DNA from: Pseudomonas iranensis
Lineage (GTDB): Bacteria > Pseudomonadota > Gammaproteobacteria > Pseudomonadales > Pseudomonadaceae
NCBI RefSeq assembly: GCF_014268585.2
Contig: NZ_CP077092.1
Span: 5,741,501 to 5,805,500, forward strand
DNA length: 64,000 nt
Direction: 5' to 3'
The notes below the pieces were generated by a model. The model was given only the letters and a program-made list of their open reading frames with translations. It searched no databases and was not told the DNA's origin. How positions within the stretch are numbered: the first letter of the stretch is position 1; the number at the start of each line of letters is the position of its first letter. Shown here one piece after another: positions 26,218 to 34,632 of this stretch. Made by a program: the position numbers and the translations under genes.

Positions 26218-28278
26218 TTAAAAGTCTTTACACAGTCTGAGTGCGTCATAGATCGCGGCGTGGGTATTACGCTGCGCCACGCAGTCGCCGATGCGGAACA
26301 GCAAGTAGCCGTCGCCCGCTTCGCTCAGCGAAGGTTGCGGCTGGATCGCGAACAGCGCTTCGACGTCGATCTGGCCCTTGTTGCGCGAGCCGTCCTTGAG
26401 GGCGTAGTAGATTTCCTCGTCCGGGCGCACGCCGTTTTCGACGACCACCTGATCGACCACCCGTTCCTCTTTCGCGCCGGTGTATTCGTTCTCCAGCACT
26501 GCGATCAGCTTGTCGCCCTCGCGGTAGACCTTCTCCAGCATCATGTCGCCGGTCATGATCACTTCTTTCGGGTACATGCTGCGGTAGTAGGTCGGGAACG
26601 ACGTGCCGCCGATGGCCACGCCCGGTTTGATGTCGTCGGTGACGATCTCGACCTGGCTGCCCTTGTCGGCGAGGAAGTCGGCGACCGACATGCCGGTGAA
26701 CTCGCAAATGGTGTCGTAGACCAGCACGTTCTTGCCCGGCGCAACCTTGCCGTCGAGCACGTCCCAGCTGCTGACCACCAGCCCTTCGGCCGCGCCCCAG
26801 TGTTCGTTCTGCTCAAGGTACGGATGACCGCCGACCGCCAGCACCACGACATCCGGACGCAGGTCCATGATGGTGTCGGCATCCGCCGCTGTGCCCAGGC
26901 GCAGATCGACTTTCAGCCGCGCCAGTTCCAGTTGGAACCAGCGAGTGATGCCGGCGATCTGGTCACGTTGCGGTGCTTTCGATGCGGTGGTGATCTGCCC
27001 GCCGATGAAGTCTTTTTTCTCGAACAGCGTGACGTCGTGGCCACGCTCGGCAGCCACGCGCGCGGCTTCCATCCCGGCCGGGCCGGCACCCACGATCACC
27101 ACTTTGCGTTTCGGCCCGGTGGATTTCTCGATGATGTGTGGCACGCCCATGTATTCACGGGAGGTCGCGGCATTCTGGATGCACAGTACGTCCAGGCCCT
27201 GATACTGGCGGTCGATGCAATAGTTGGCGCCGACGCACTGCTTGATCTGGTCGATCTGGCCCATCTTGATCTTGGCGATCAGGTGCGGGTCGGCGATGTG
27301 CGCGCGGGTCATGCCGACCATGTCGACGTAACCGCCTTCAAGGATGCGCGTGGCCTGGTTCGGGTCCTTGATGTTCTGCGCGTGCAGCACCGGCACCTTG
27401 ACCACTTCCTTGATCCCGGCAGCCAGGTGCAGGAACGGCTCCGGTGGATAACTCATGTTCGGAATGACGTTGGCCAGGGTATTGTGCGTATCGCAACCCG
27501 AGCCGACCACGCCGATGAAATCGAGCATGCCGGTGTCGTCGTAATACTTGGCGATCTGCTTCATGTCCTCGTGGGACAAGCCGTCCGGATGGAACTCGTC
27601 ACCGCACAGGCGCATGCCCACACAGAAGTCGTCACCGACCTCGGCGCGCACGGCTTTCAGGACTTCGAGACCGAACTTCATCCGCCCTTCGAAGCTGCCG
27701 CCCCATTCGTCGGTGCGCTTGTTGACGCGCGGGCTCCAGAACTGGTCGATCATGTGCTGGTGCACGGCGGACAGTTCGACGCCGTCGAGGCCACCGGCCT
27801 TGGCCCGGCGCGCAGCTTGGGCGTAGTTGCCGATCACTCGCCAGATCTCTTCCGGCTCGATGGTTTTGCAAGTGGCGCGGTGCACCGGTTCACGGATGCC
27901 CGAGGGCGACATCAAGGTCGGCCAGTTGAAACCGTCCCAGCGCGAGCGACGGCCCATGTGGGTAATCTGGATCATGATCTTGGCGCCATGCTTGTGCATG
28001 GCGTCGGCCAGATTCTGGAAGTGCGGAATGATCCGGTCGGTCGACAGATTGACCGAACTCCACCATTCCTGCGGGCTGTCGATCGCCACCACGGACGAAC
28101 CGCCGCAGATCGCCAGGCCGATGCCGCCCTTGGCCTTCTCTTCGTAATACTTGACGTAGCGGTCGGTGGTCATGCCACCGTCAGTCGCGTAGACCTCGGC
28201 GTGCGCGGTGCTGAGAACGCGGTTGCGGATGGTCAGTTTGCCGATCTGGATCGGCTGGAACATTGCTTCGAAAGCCAT
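26218..28278 (-). CDS. dgcA: Dimethylglycine demethylase DgcA
   Basis: A 686-residue protein of the trimethylamine dehydrogenase / old yellow enzyme family. The N-terminal FMN barrel (to about residue 370) includes VELSAVHQHMIDQFWSPRVN. A cysteine cluster for a 4Fe-4S centre lies in CVGANYC followed by CIQNAATS. The C-terminal part has two nucleotide-binding folds, the first at VVIVGAGPAGMEAARVAAERG. It converts dimethylglycine to sarcosine with release of formaldehyde. It follows the DUF5943 gene by 15 bases. Confidence 0.93.
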   Translation of the reverse strand: MAFEAMFQPIQIGKLTIRNRVLSTAHAEVYATDGGMTTDRYVKYYEEKAKGGIGLAICGGSSVVAIDSPQEWWSSVNLSTDRIIPHFQNLADAMHKHGAKIMIQITHMGRRSRWDGFNWPTLMSPSGIREPVHRATCKTIEPEEIWRVIGNYAQAARRAKAGGLDGVELSAVHQHMIDQFWSPRVNKRTDEWGGSFEGRMKFGLEVLKAVRAEVGDDFCVGMRLCGDEFHPDGLSHEDMKQIAKYYDDTGMLDFIGVVGSGCDTHNTLANVIPNMSYPPEPFLHLAAGIKEVVKVPVLHAQNIKDPNQATRILEGGYVDMVGMTRAHIADPHLIAKIKMGQIDQIKQCVGANYCIDRQYQGLDVLCIQNAATSREYMGVPHIIEKSTGPKRKVVIVGAGPAGMEAARVAAERGHDVTLFEKKDFIGGQITTASKAPQRDQIAGITRWFQLELARLKVDLRLGTAADADTIMDLRPDVVVLAVGGHPYLEQNEHWGAAEGLVVSSWDVLDGKVAPGKNVLVYDTICEFTGMSVADFLADKGSQVEIVTDDIKPGVAIGGTSFPTYYRSMYPKEVIMTGDMMLEKVYREGDKLIAVLENEYTGAKEERVVDQVVVENGVRPDEEIYYALKDGSRNKGQIDVEALFAIQPQPSLSEAGDGYLLFRIGDCVAQRNTHAAIYDALRLCKDF

Positions 28279-28293
28279 GGCACGGTCCTCGGC

Positions 28294-28824
28294 TTACAAC
28301 GGCTTGACGATGAACAAGCCGTCATCGTGGCCCTCTTCGGAGCCTCCGTAGACTTGTTCGGCCACAGTACGGATCTTGCTGCCACGGGCTTCGAGAATCT
28401 GGTCCATGGCGCCGGCGAACCAGCCGGTGAACATGTAATCGACCTTGCGCCCGACCTTGCCGTAGACATAGACGAATGCCGAGTGCTCGAGCTTGACGCT
28501 GGCGGTGCCTTTGTCGAGGTCGATGTCCTGGATCTTGAACAGACCCCAGCCGCGCTGCGACAGGCGCTTCATGTAGTGCTCGAACACCGCGACGCCCTCC
28601 AGGCCGTGGCATTCGGCTTCCTTTTCACACCAGTGCCAGGCGGATTTGTAGCCGGCCTTGTAGAGGATCTCGGCATAGGCTTCAGCGCCGAGCACTTCCT
28701 CGATGCCCATGTGGTTGTTGACGAAAAAGTGACGCGGCACATACAGCATTGGCAGGGCGTCGGAGGTCCAGACACCGGTCTCGCTGTCGACTTCGATAGG
28801 CAATTGCGGGGCGATCTTGGCCAT
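28294..28824 (-). CDS. DUF5943-type protein of the dimethylglycine operon
   Basis: A 176-residue soluble protein without signal peptide or membrane segment. It keeps the same place, between the dipeptidase-like gene and dgcA, as PA5397 of P. aeruginosa, so it is probably part of dimethylglycine catabolism. The GAEAYAEILYKAGYKSAWHWCEKEAE and FTGWFAGAMDQILEARG patches recall V4R (4-vinyl reductase) small-molecule-binding domains, but that likeness is only by eye. The catalytic role is unknown. Confidence 0.8.
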   Translation of the reverse strand: MAKIAPQLPIEVDSETGVWTSDALPMLYVPRHFFVNNHMGIEEVLGAEAYAEILYKAGYKSAWHWCEKEAECHGLEGVAVFEHYMKRLSQRGWGLFKIQDIDLDKGTASVKLEHSAFVYVYGKVGRKVDYMFTGWFAGAMDQILEARGSKIRTVAEQVYGGSEEGHDDGLFIVKPL

Positions 28825-28902
28825 GGAAACTTAACTCCAGAAAATTTTGTGTGTTGCCCCCGACGCGGATGGCCGGGGGAAAGGATTCAGAAGTGCGGCG
28901 GC

Positions 28903-29880
28903 TTATTCGCCCCAGACATCTTTCAAGACGCTTACCCAGTTCTCGCCCATGATCTTGCGCACCACGCGCTCGGAATGGCCGCGCTTGAGCAGGGTTTCGG
29001 TGAGGTTGGGGAATTCGCCGACGGTGCGGATGCCCAGCGGGTTGATGATCTTGCCGAAGCTGGTCAGGCGGCGGGCGTAGCCCTTGTCGTGGGTCAGGTA
29101 TTCGAAGAAGTCCTGGCCGTGACCCTGAGTGAAATCGGTGCCGATACCGATGGCGTCTTCGCCAACGATGTTCATGGTGTATTCGATCGCTTCGGCGTAA
29201 TCGTCGATGGTCGAATCGATGCCCTTGGCGAGGAACGGCGCGAACATGGTCACGCCGACGAAACCGCCGTGGTCGGCAATGAACTTCAGCTCTGCATCGG
29301 ATTTGTTGCGCGGGTGCTCTTTGAGACCCGACGGCAGGCAGTGCGAGTAGCAGACCGGTTTTTTCGATTCGAGAATGACTTCTTCGGAGGTCTTGGAACC
29401 GACGTGGGACAGGTCGCACATGACACCGACGCGGTTCATCTCGGCGACGATCTCGCGACCGAAACCCGACAGGCCGCCATCACGCTCGTAGCACCCGGTG
29501 CCGACCAGATTCTGGGTGTTGTAGCACATCTGCACGATGCCAACGCCGAGCTGCTTGAACACCTCGACATAGCCGATCTGGTCTTCGAAAGCGTGGGCAT
29601 TCTGGAAGCCGAAGAGAATGCCGGTCTTGCCCTGCTCCTTGGCGCGACGGATGTCGGCGGTGGTGCGCACCGGCATCACCAGATCGCTGTTCTCACGGAT
29701 CAGTTTCTGGCTGGCAGCGATGTTGTTCACGGTCGCCTGAAAGCCTTCCCACACCGACACAGTGCAGTTGGCCGCCGTCAGACCGCCCTTGCGCATGTCT
29801 TCGAACAGCTCGCGGTTCCATTTGGCAATGATCAGACCGTCGATAACGATGCTGTCGGCGTGTAATTCGGCTGGGCTCAT
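28903..29880 (-). CDS. Membrane-dipeptidase-like protein with atypical metal site
   Basis: A 325-residue member of the renal/membrane dipeptidase family (amidohydrolase fold). It keeps DLSH and CYSHC, the two later histidine ligands of the family. The N-terminal HxD ligand pair (usual DGHND) is replaced by DGLII, and the usual bridging glutamate (EGG-like block) reads GFQNAHAF. It may therefore bind one metal or have a different activity. It begins the dgc-etf operon and matches PA5396 in place. The ATG at 29880 gives a normal-length protein; upstream frame continues without homology. Confidence 0.85.
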   Translation of the reverse strand: MSPAELHADSIVIDGLIIAKWNRELFEDMRKGGLTAANCTVSVWEGFQATVNNIAASQKLIRENSDLVMPVRTTADIRRAKEQGKTGILFGFQNAHAFEDQIGYVEVFKQLGVGIVQMCYNTQNLVGTGCYERDGGLSGFGREIVAEMNRVGVMCDLSHVGSKTSEEVILESKKPVCYSHCLPSGLKEHPRNKSDAELKFIADHGGFVGVTMFAPFLAKGIDSTIDDYAEAIEYTMNIVGEDAIGIGTDFTQGHGQDFFEYLTHDKGYARRLTSFGKIINPLGIRTVGEFPNLTETLLKRGHSERVVRKIMGENWVSVLKDVWGE

Positions 29881-30111
29881 CAGGCGTCCCCTTATTGGCG
29901 ATTCATGCGCCGAATCGTCTGCCGGCGCTTTGGGGCCAGCATATGCCTCGGTGCCGGGGCGACCGGGTGCAAAAACGACAGGGGAATTGCCGAAAGCGTC
30001 AATCCGCGACAAAGGGTCGTCGGCCGCCCTCCTCGGCTGGCTGTTCAAGCCCGCGCGCTTGCGCCAGAATCTGCCGCAGCCTGCACCTACCAACGGATTA
30101 GAGCGCCCCCA

Positions 30112-30513
30112 ATGAAATCGATCTTCCTCGCCCTGGCACTGATTGCGACCGGCGCCCACGCCGCCGAAGAATCCGAGAACAACCCGTGCGACGCGGTGGA
30201 AAACGACATCCAGACCCTGGAATGCTCCGCCTACAGCCGCAGCACCGCCGAAGACCTGCTCAAAGACAACTACGCCAGCCTCAACGAACGCATGCAGACC
30301 GCCTACGGCAAGAACCCGACGCAACTGGCCGACATCACCGCCAAACTGAAAACCGCCCAGCAACAATGGTTGAAGACGCGGGATGCGGATTGCGCGGTGG
30401 AAGCGTTCCCGGCAACGGCGGGGAGCAAGGCTTTCACCATTGCGCAGAATGATTGTGTCGCGCGGATGAGTGATGAACGGTCGGAGTTTTTGGAGTCGAT
30501 CGGGCAGGAATAA
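30112..30513 (+). CDS. Exported LprI/DUF1311-type lysozyme-inhibitor-like protein
   Basis: A 133-residue protein with a signal peptide (residues 1-17, ending GAHA). The mature part has the DUF1311/LprI pattern: paired cysteines (NPCDAVENDIQTLECS and later DCAVEA, DCVARM), a helical KLKTAQQQWLKTRDADC block and C-terminal RSEFL. LprI of Mycobacterium inhibits lysozyme; whether this one does is untested. Divergent from the dgc operon. Confidence 0.8.
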   Translation: MKSIFLALALIATGAHAAEESENNPCDAVENDIQTLECSAYSRSTAEDLLKDNYASLNERMQTAYGKNPTQLADITAKLKTAQQQWLKTRDADCAVEAFPATAGSKAFTIAQNDCVARMSDERSEFLESIGQE

Positions 30514-30532
30514 ACATGCAAAGGATAAATCA

Positions 30533-30751
30533 ATGATTCCTCATGAAGTGGTCAGCCATATGGTTGATGGCGCAACACCGATCCGCGCCTGGCGCGAATA
30601 TCTCAACCTGACTCAGGAAGAAATGGCCAAGCGCATGGGCATCTCGCAACCGGCGTTTGCCCAGCAGGAAACAGTCGCCAAACCCCGCAAGGCCACCCGC
30701 GCGAAAATCGCCGCCGCGTTCGGCATCACAGCCAGTCAGCTTGAGCTGTAG
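30533..30751 (+). CDS. Small XRE-family HTH protein, antitoxin-like
   Basis: A 72-residue protein whose HTH (LTQEEMAKRMGISQPAFAQQE) covers about residues 25-47. The leading IPHEVV and IRAWREYL segments are typical of XRE antitoxins paired with RelE-like toxins. No toxin gene adjoins it: upstream is the LprI-like gene (19 bases away) and downstream a DUF3010 gene. It may be an orphan antitoxin or an autonomous regulator. A ribosome site AGGA precedes the ATG. Confidence 0.75.
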   Translation: MIPHEVVSHMVDGATPIRAWREYLNLTQEEMAKRMGISQPAFAQQETVAKPRKATRAKIAAAFGITASQLEL

Positions 30752-30779
30752 GCTGCCCTCTTTATTCAAAGGAATTCCC

Positions 30780-31196
30780 ATGAACATCTGCGGCATTGAA
30801 ATCAAAGGCAGCGAAGCGATCATCGCCGTGGCGGCGCTCGACGGTTCGACGTTGAGCCACGTCCCTCTCGCCACAAAAAAAATTGCTCTGGATGACGATG
30901 ACGAGGCGGCGAACGTGCGGCGGTTCGCGGCGCAGGTGGCGTCGTTTGTGCGGGAAAACTCGGTAGACCGGATCGCGATCAAAAAGCGCAGCAAAAAGGG
31001 CGAGTTTGCCGGTGGGCCGACGACGTTCAAGATCGAGGGGGTGTTTCAGTTGCTGGATGGTTGTGAGGTGACGCTGCTGTCGCCGCAGACGATCAATGCC
31101 CAGGCCAAGAAGCACAATTTCGAGCTGCCGGGGACGTTGAACAAGTATCAGCATGAGGCTTACAAGGCGGCGTGCTCGGCGTTGGTGAAGAAATAA
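30780..31196 (+). CDS. DUF3010 family protein
   Basis: A 138-residue soluble protein opening MNICGIEIKGSEAIIAV, which resembles the start of an actin/RNase H-like fold. It continues with VDRIAIKKRSKKGEFAGGPTTFKIEG, typical of DUF3010. The function is unknown. It lies 28 bases after the XRE gene and has GGAA upstream of the ATG. Confidence 0.8.
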   Translation: MNICGIEIKGSEAIIAVAALDGSTLSHVPLATKKIALDDDDEAANVRRFAAQVASFVRENSVDRIAIKKRSKKGEFAGGPTTFKIEGVFQLLDGCEVTLLSPQTINAQAKKHNFELPGTLNKYQHEAYKAACSALVKK

Positions 31197-31223
31197 CCCT
31201 CTCTCAGACGCCGAAAATTAAAT

Positions 31224-31311
31224 GTGGGAGCGAGCCTGCTCGCGAATGCAATGTGTCAGGCAACATCAGTGTTGGATGACAGACCGCTTTCGCGAGCAGG
31301 CTCGCTCCCAC
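31224..31311. repeat. REPIN, GTGGGAGC family
   Basis: Inverted pair of GTGGGAGCGAGCCTGCTCGC units between convergent DUF3010 and cdhR genes; probably serves as a bidirectional 3' hairpin. Confidence 0.85.
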
Positions 31312-31332
31312 ATTGTTTTCATGCAGGCCCAT

Positions 31333-32277
31333 TCACGCCTGTGCGGTACGCCGGTCTTCGCGGGGGCAGCGGGCGAAACGCGCGCGATAACTGCGGGTGA
31401 AATACGACGGTGATTCAAAGCCGCAGGCGATGCTCACTTCGAGCACGCTCATATCGGTCTGGCGCAGCAATTGCCGGGCCTTCTCAAGCCTTAACCGCAG
31501 ATAGAAGTTGCTCGGCGTATCGTTCAGATGCAGCCGGAACAAACGCTCCAGTTGCCGCCGGGTCACCTTGATCGACTCCGCCAGTTGCAGCGTGGTCAGC
31601 GGCGGTTCGCTGTGCTGTTCCATCTCGCCGATCACCTGCACCAGTTTCTTGTTGTTGATCCCGTAACGCGTGGCGACTTCCATGCGCTGGTGATCCTTGC
31701 GCGGGCGGATGCGCCCGAGCACAAACTGCTCGCTGACCTGAATCGCCAGTTGCGGGCCGTGGGCCTGGGCGATCAGGTCGAGCATCAGATCAATCGAGGC
31801 CGTACCTCCCGCCGAGGTGATCCGCCGCCGGTCGATCTCAAACAGTTCCTGGGTCACGCTGAGCTGTGGATAAGACTCCTTGAACGCATCGATCGCCTCC
31901 CAGTGCAGGGTCAGGCGATGGCCATCGAGCAGGCCCGCTTCGGCGAGGACGAAGCTGCCGGTGTCGATGGCGCCGAGGGTTACGCCGTCCTTGTCCAGCC
32001 TGCGCAACCAGTGCTCCAGCGTCGGCGTGATGAACTTCAGCGGTTCGAAGCCGGCCACCACCAGCAAGGTCGCGCCTTTCTTCAGCGGCTCCAGTGCCGC
32101 ATCGGCGTTGACCGACATGCCGTTGCTCGCCAGTACCGCGCCGCCATCGGCGCTGAGCACATGCCAGCGGTACAACTCGCCGCGAAAGCGGTTGGCCACG
32201 CGCAACGGTTCGATCGCGGAAATAAAGCCGATGGCGGAGAACCCCGGCATCAGCAAAAAGTAGAAATCCTGGGGCAT
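31333..32277 (-). CDS. cdhR: GATase1-AraC carnitine regulator CdhR
   Basis: A 314-residue regulator. The N-terminal DJ-1/GATase1-like ligand domain (residues about 1-180) lacks an obvious catalytic role; two AraC helix-turn-helix motifs occupy the C-terminus (LQLAESIKVTRRQLERLFR and VLEVSIACGFESPSYFTRSYRARF). CdhR of P. aeruginosa (PA5389) activates carnitine catabolism and is divergent from caiX there as here. The distinction from other members of this regulator family rests on that neighbourhood. Confidence 0.88.
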   Translation of the reverse strand: MPQDFYFLLMPGFSAIGFISAIEPLRVANRFRGELYRWHVLSADGGAVLASNGMSVNADAALEPLKKGATLLVVAGFEPLKFITPTLEHWLRRLDKDGVTLGAIDTGSFVLAEAGLLDGHRLTLHWEAIDAFKESYPQLSVTQELFEIDRRRITSAGGTASIDLMLDLIAQAHGPQLAIQVSEQFVLGRIRPRKDHQRMEVATRYGINNKKLVQVIGEMEQHSEPPLTTLQLAESIKVTRRQLERLFRLHLNDTPSNFYLRLRLEKARQLLRQTDMSVLEVSIACGFESPSYFTRSYRARFARCPREDRRTAQA

Positions 32278-32346
32278 GGGCGCACTCGGTTGGCGGGTCG
32301 CGTGGCTCGTTGATACGCCGATTATCGGCGGCGTTCAAGCGTGCAG

Positions 32347-32380
32347 GTCGCTACAGTGCAAATGCCAGTCGCCGCAGTGC
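32347..32380 (+). promoter_or_regulatory. 21-bp-spaced direct repeat, candidate CdhR/AraC-type operator
   Basis: The core GTCGCNNCAGTGC occurs at 32347-32359 and again at 32368-32380, a spacing of exactly 21 bases. AraC-family activators commonly bind such same-face direct repeats. It lies in the 191-base gap between divergent cdhR and caiX. The repeat is observed; the assignment to CdhR or GbdR is inference. Confidence 0.5.
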
Positions 32381-32468
32381 GCTTTCACGGGTGCATAGCT
32401 GCGTAACTTGGCCTCACCGGCGCGCAGATGCCGGGAACCACAATAATCGAACTGCCGAGGAACCCGAC

Positions 32469-33413
32469 ATGAAACGACTGATCAGCAGCTGCGTTCTTGC
32501 ACTCAGCGGTACCGCTATCTTCAGCACCGGCGTGATGGCGGCCGAACCGGCCTCCTGCAAGAACGTACGCATGGGCGTGGTCAACTGGACTGACGTGATC
32601 GCCACCAGTGCCATGACCCAGGTCCTGCTCGACGGCCTCGGCTACAGCACCAAACAGACCAGCGCCTCGCAGCAGATCATCTTTGCCGGGATTCGCGATC
32701 AGCGCCTGGACTTGTTCCTCGGCTACTGGAACCCGCTGATGACCCAGACCATCACGCCATTCGTCGAGGCCAATCAGGTGAAAGTGCTTGAAGCGCCGAG
32801 CCTGAAAGACGCCCGCGCCACCCTCGCCGTGCCGACCTATCTGGCTGACAAGGGCCTGAAAACCTTCGCTGACATCGCCAAATTCGAGAAGGAATTGGGC
32901 GGCAAGATCTACGGCATCGAGCCAGGCTCAGGTGCCAACACGCAGATCAAAGCGATGATCGCCAAAAACCAGTTCGGTCTGGGTAAATTCCAGCTCGTCG
33001 AATCGAGCGAGGCCGGCATGCTCGCTGCCGTCGACCGCGCCGTGCGGCGCAAGGAAGCCGTGGTGTTCTTCGGCTGGGCGCCGCACCCGATGAACGTCAA
33101 CATTCAGATGACCTACCTGACCGGCAGCGAAGACGCCCTCGGCCCGAACGAAGGCATGGCCACGGTGTGGACGGTCACCGCGCCGAAATACGCCGAGCAA
33201 TGCCCGAACATCGGCCGCCTGCTGGCCAACCTGACCTTCACCGCCGAATCCGAGAGCCGGATGATGCAGCCGCTGCTCGATCACAAGGACGCCTTCGAGT
33301 CGGCGAAGCAGTGGCTCAAGGATCACCCCGAAGACAAACAGCGCTGGCTTGAAGGTGTGACGACTTTCGATGGCAAGCCGGCTGCTGAAAATCTGCAACT
33401 GACCAGCAAATAA
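32469..33413 (+). CDS. caiX: Carnitine-binding periplasmic protein CaiX
   Basis: A 314-residue ligand-binding protein of the OpuAC/ProX type with a signal peptide (cleavage near VMAAEP, residue 25). It is clearly related to CbcX encoded at 41704: both contain KIYGIEPG, FKIVESSEAGML-like and GWAPHPMN blocks. No permease or ATPase gene is adjacent. In P. aeruginosa CaiX works with the CbcWV core, and the same is likely here. It starts the caiX-cdhCAB run. Confidence 0.92.
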   Translation: MKRLISSCVLALSGTAIFSTGVMAAEPASCKNVRMGVVNWTDVIATSAMTQVLLDGLGYSTKQTSASQQIIFAGIRDQRLDLFLGYWNPLMTQTITPFVEANQVKVLEAPSLKDARATLAVPTYLADKGLKTFADIAKFEKELGGKIYGIEPGSGANTQIKAMIAKNQFGLGKFQLVESSEAGMLAAVDRAVRRKEAVVFFGWAPHPMNVNIQMTYLTGSEDALGPNEGMATVWTVTAPKYAEQCPNIGRLLANLTFTAESESRMMQPLLDHKDAFESAKQWLKDHPEDKQRWLEGVTTFDGKPAAENLQLTSK

Positions 33414-33428
33414 CCTCGCGATCAAAAG

Positions 33429-33462
33429 CCCCCTCACCCTAGCCCTCTCCCAAGGGAGAGGG
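33429..33462. repeat. Half copy of the CTCACCCTAGCCCTCTCCC repeat
   Basis: CCCCTCACCCTAGCCCTCTC followed by GGGAGAGGG; only one side of the longer inverted repeat remains. Lies between caiX and cdhC. Confidence 0.65.
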
Positions 33463-33531
33463 AATTCAACGACGCTTCGCAGCCCCGCCACGGGCTGCGG
33501 ACAGACCCATCACGCCTGAAGGAAACGCACC

Positions 33532-34419
33532 ATGAACCACGACGTCATCATCACCTGCGCACTCACCGGTGCTGGCGACACGACCGCCAAGAGCCCACAC
33601 GTGCCGGTCACCCCGAAACAGATTGCCGCTGCCGCGGTGGAAGCGGCCAAGGCCGGCGCCACCGTCGTGCACTGCCATGTGCGCGACCCGCAGACCGGCA
33701 AGTTCAGCCGTGACGTGGCGCTGTACCGCGAAGTGATGGAGCGCATCCGCGAGGCGGACGTCGACATCATCGTCAACCTCACCGCCGGGATGGGTGGCGA
33801 CCTGGAAATCGGCGCGGGCGAGAACCCGATGGAGTTCGGCCCGAACACGGATCTGGTCGGTCCGCTGACCCGTCTCGCCCATGTTGAAGAACTGCTGCCG
33901 GAAATCTGCACCCTCGATTGCGGCACGCTGAACTTCGGCGACGGCGACACCATTTACGTCTCGACCCCGGCGCAACTGCGCGCCGGCGCCAAGCGCATCA
34001 CCGAGCTGGGTGTGAAGGCCGAGCTGGAGATTTTCGACACCGGGCATCTGTGGTTCGCCAAGCAGATGATCAAGGAAGGCTTGCTCGACAACCCGCTGTT
34101 TCAACTGTGCCTGGGCATCCCGTGGGGCGCGCCGGCCGACACCACCACGATGAAAGCTATGGTCGACAACCTGCCCGCCGACGCGGTCTGGGCCGGCTTC
34201 GGCATTGGCCGCATGCAGATGCCGATGGCGGCGCAAGCGGTGCTGCTGGGCGGCAACGTGCGGGTCGGGCTGGAGGACAACCTGTGGCTGGACAAAGGCG
34301 TGCTGGCGACCAATGGCCAATTGGTTGAACGCGCCACGGAAATCCTCAGCCGCCTCGGTGCCCGCGTGCTGACGCCGGCCGAAGGTCGCAAAAAAATGGG
34401 CCTGACCCAGCGCGGCTGA
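33532..34419 (+). CDS. cdhC: 3-dehydrocarnitine:acetyl-CoA trimethylamine transferase (BKACE)
   Basis: A 295-residue beta-keto acid cleavage enzyme. The zinc pair His47/His49 is visible in VVHCHVRDP, and the [11 protein letters not shown] and [15 protein letters not shown] segments are typical of the family. With acetyl-CoA it converts 3-dehydrocarnitine to glycine betaine precursor (betainyl-CoA) and acetoacetate. It lies before cdhA and cdhB, as in P. aeruginosa. Confidence 0.92.
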   Translation: MNHDVIITCALTGAGDTTAKSPHVPVTPKQIAAAAVEAAKAGATVVHCHVRDPQTGKFSRDVALYREVMERIREADVDIIVNLTAGMGGDLEIGAGENPMEFGPNTDLVGPLTRLAHVEELLPEICTLDCGTLNFGDGDTIYVSTPAQLRAGAKRITELGVKAELEIFDTGHLWFAKQMIKEGLLDNPLFQLCLGIPWGAPADTTTMKAMVDNLPADAVWAGFGIGRMQMPMAAQAVLLGGNVRVGLEDNLWLDKGVLATNGQLVERATEILSRLGARVLTPAEGRKKMGLTQRG

Positions 34420-34452
34420 ACCTCACCTTATTTCCCTGTGAACATAAATTTT

Positions 34453-34583
34453 GTGGTGAGGGGATTTATCCCCGATGGGTGGCGAAGCCGCCCCAAAACC
34501 TGACAACCCGGGGCATCAGATAGACCGAGAGCACAGGTTTTACGACTGCTTCGCAGCCGATCGGGGATAAATCCCCTCGCCAC
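34453..34583. repeat. Inverted repeat, GGCGAGGGGATTTATCCCCG family
   Basis: Arms GTGGTGAGGGGATTTATCCC and the complementary GGGATAAATCCCCTCGCCAC flank about 85 bases with TGCTTCGCAGC-like inner arms. Fills the cdhC-cdhA gap. Other copies: 49588, 54548, 56157. Confidence 0.8.
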
Positions 34584-34632
34584 GAGAACAGAGTTTCCAC
34601 AGGGATCACCGAACTCTCTCCAGGAAATCGTC

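Noticed and set aside
26260..29865. 1201-codon plus-strand frame opposite dgcA, the DUF5943 gene and the dipeptidase-like gene
   Set aside because: Composition artefact covering three genes and two intergenic gaps; no ribosome site or family signature.
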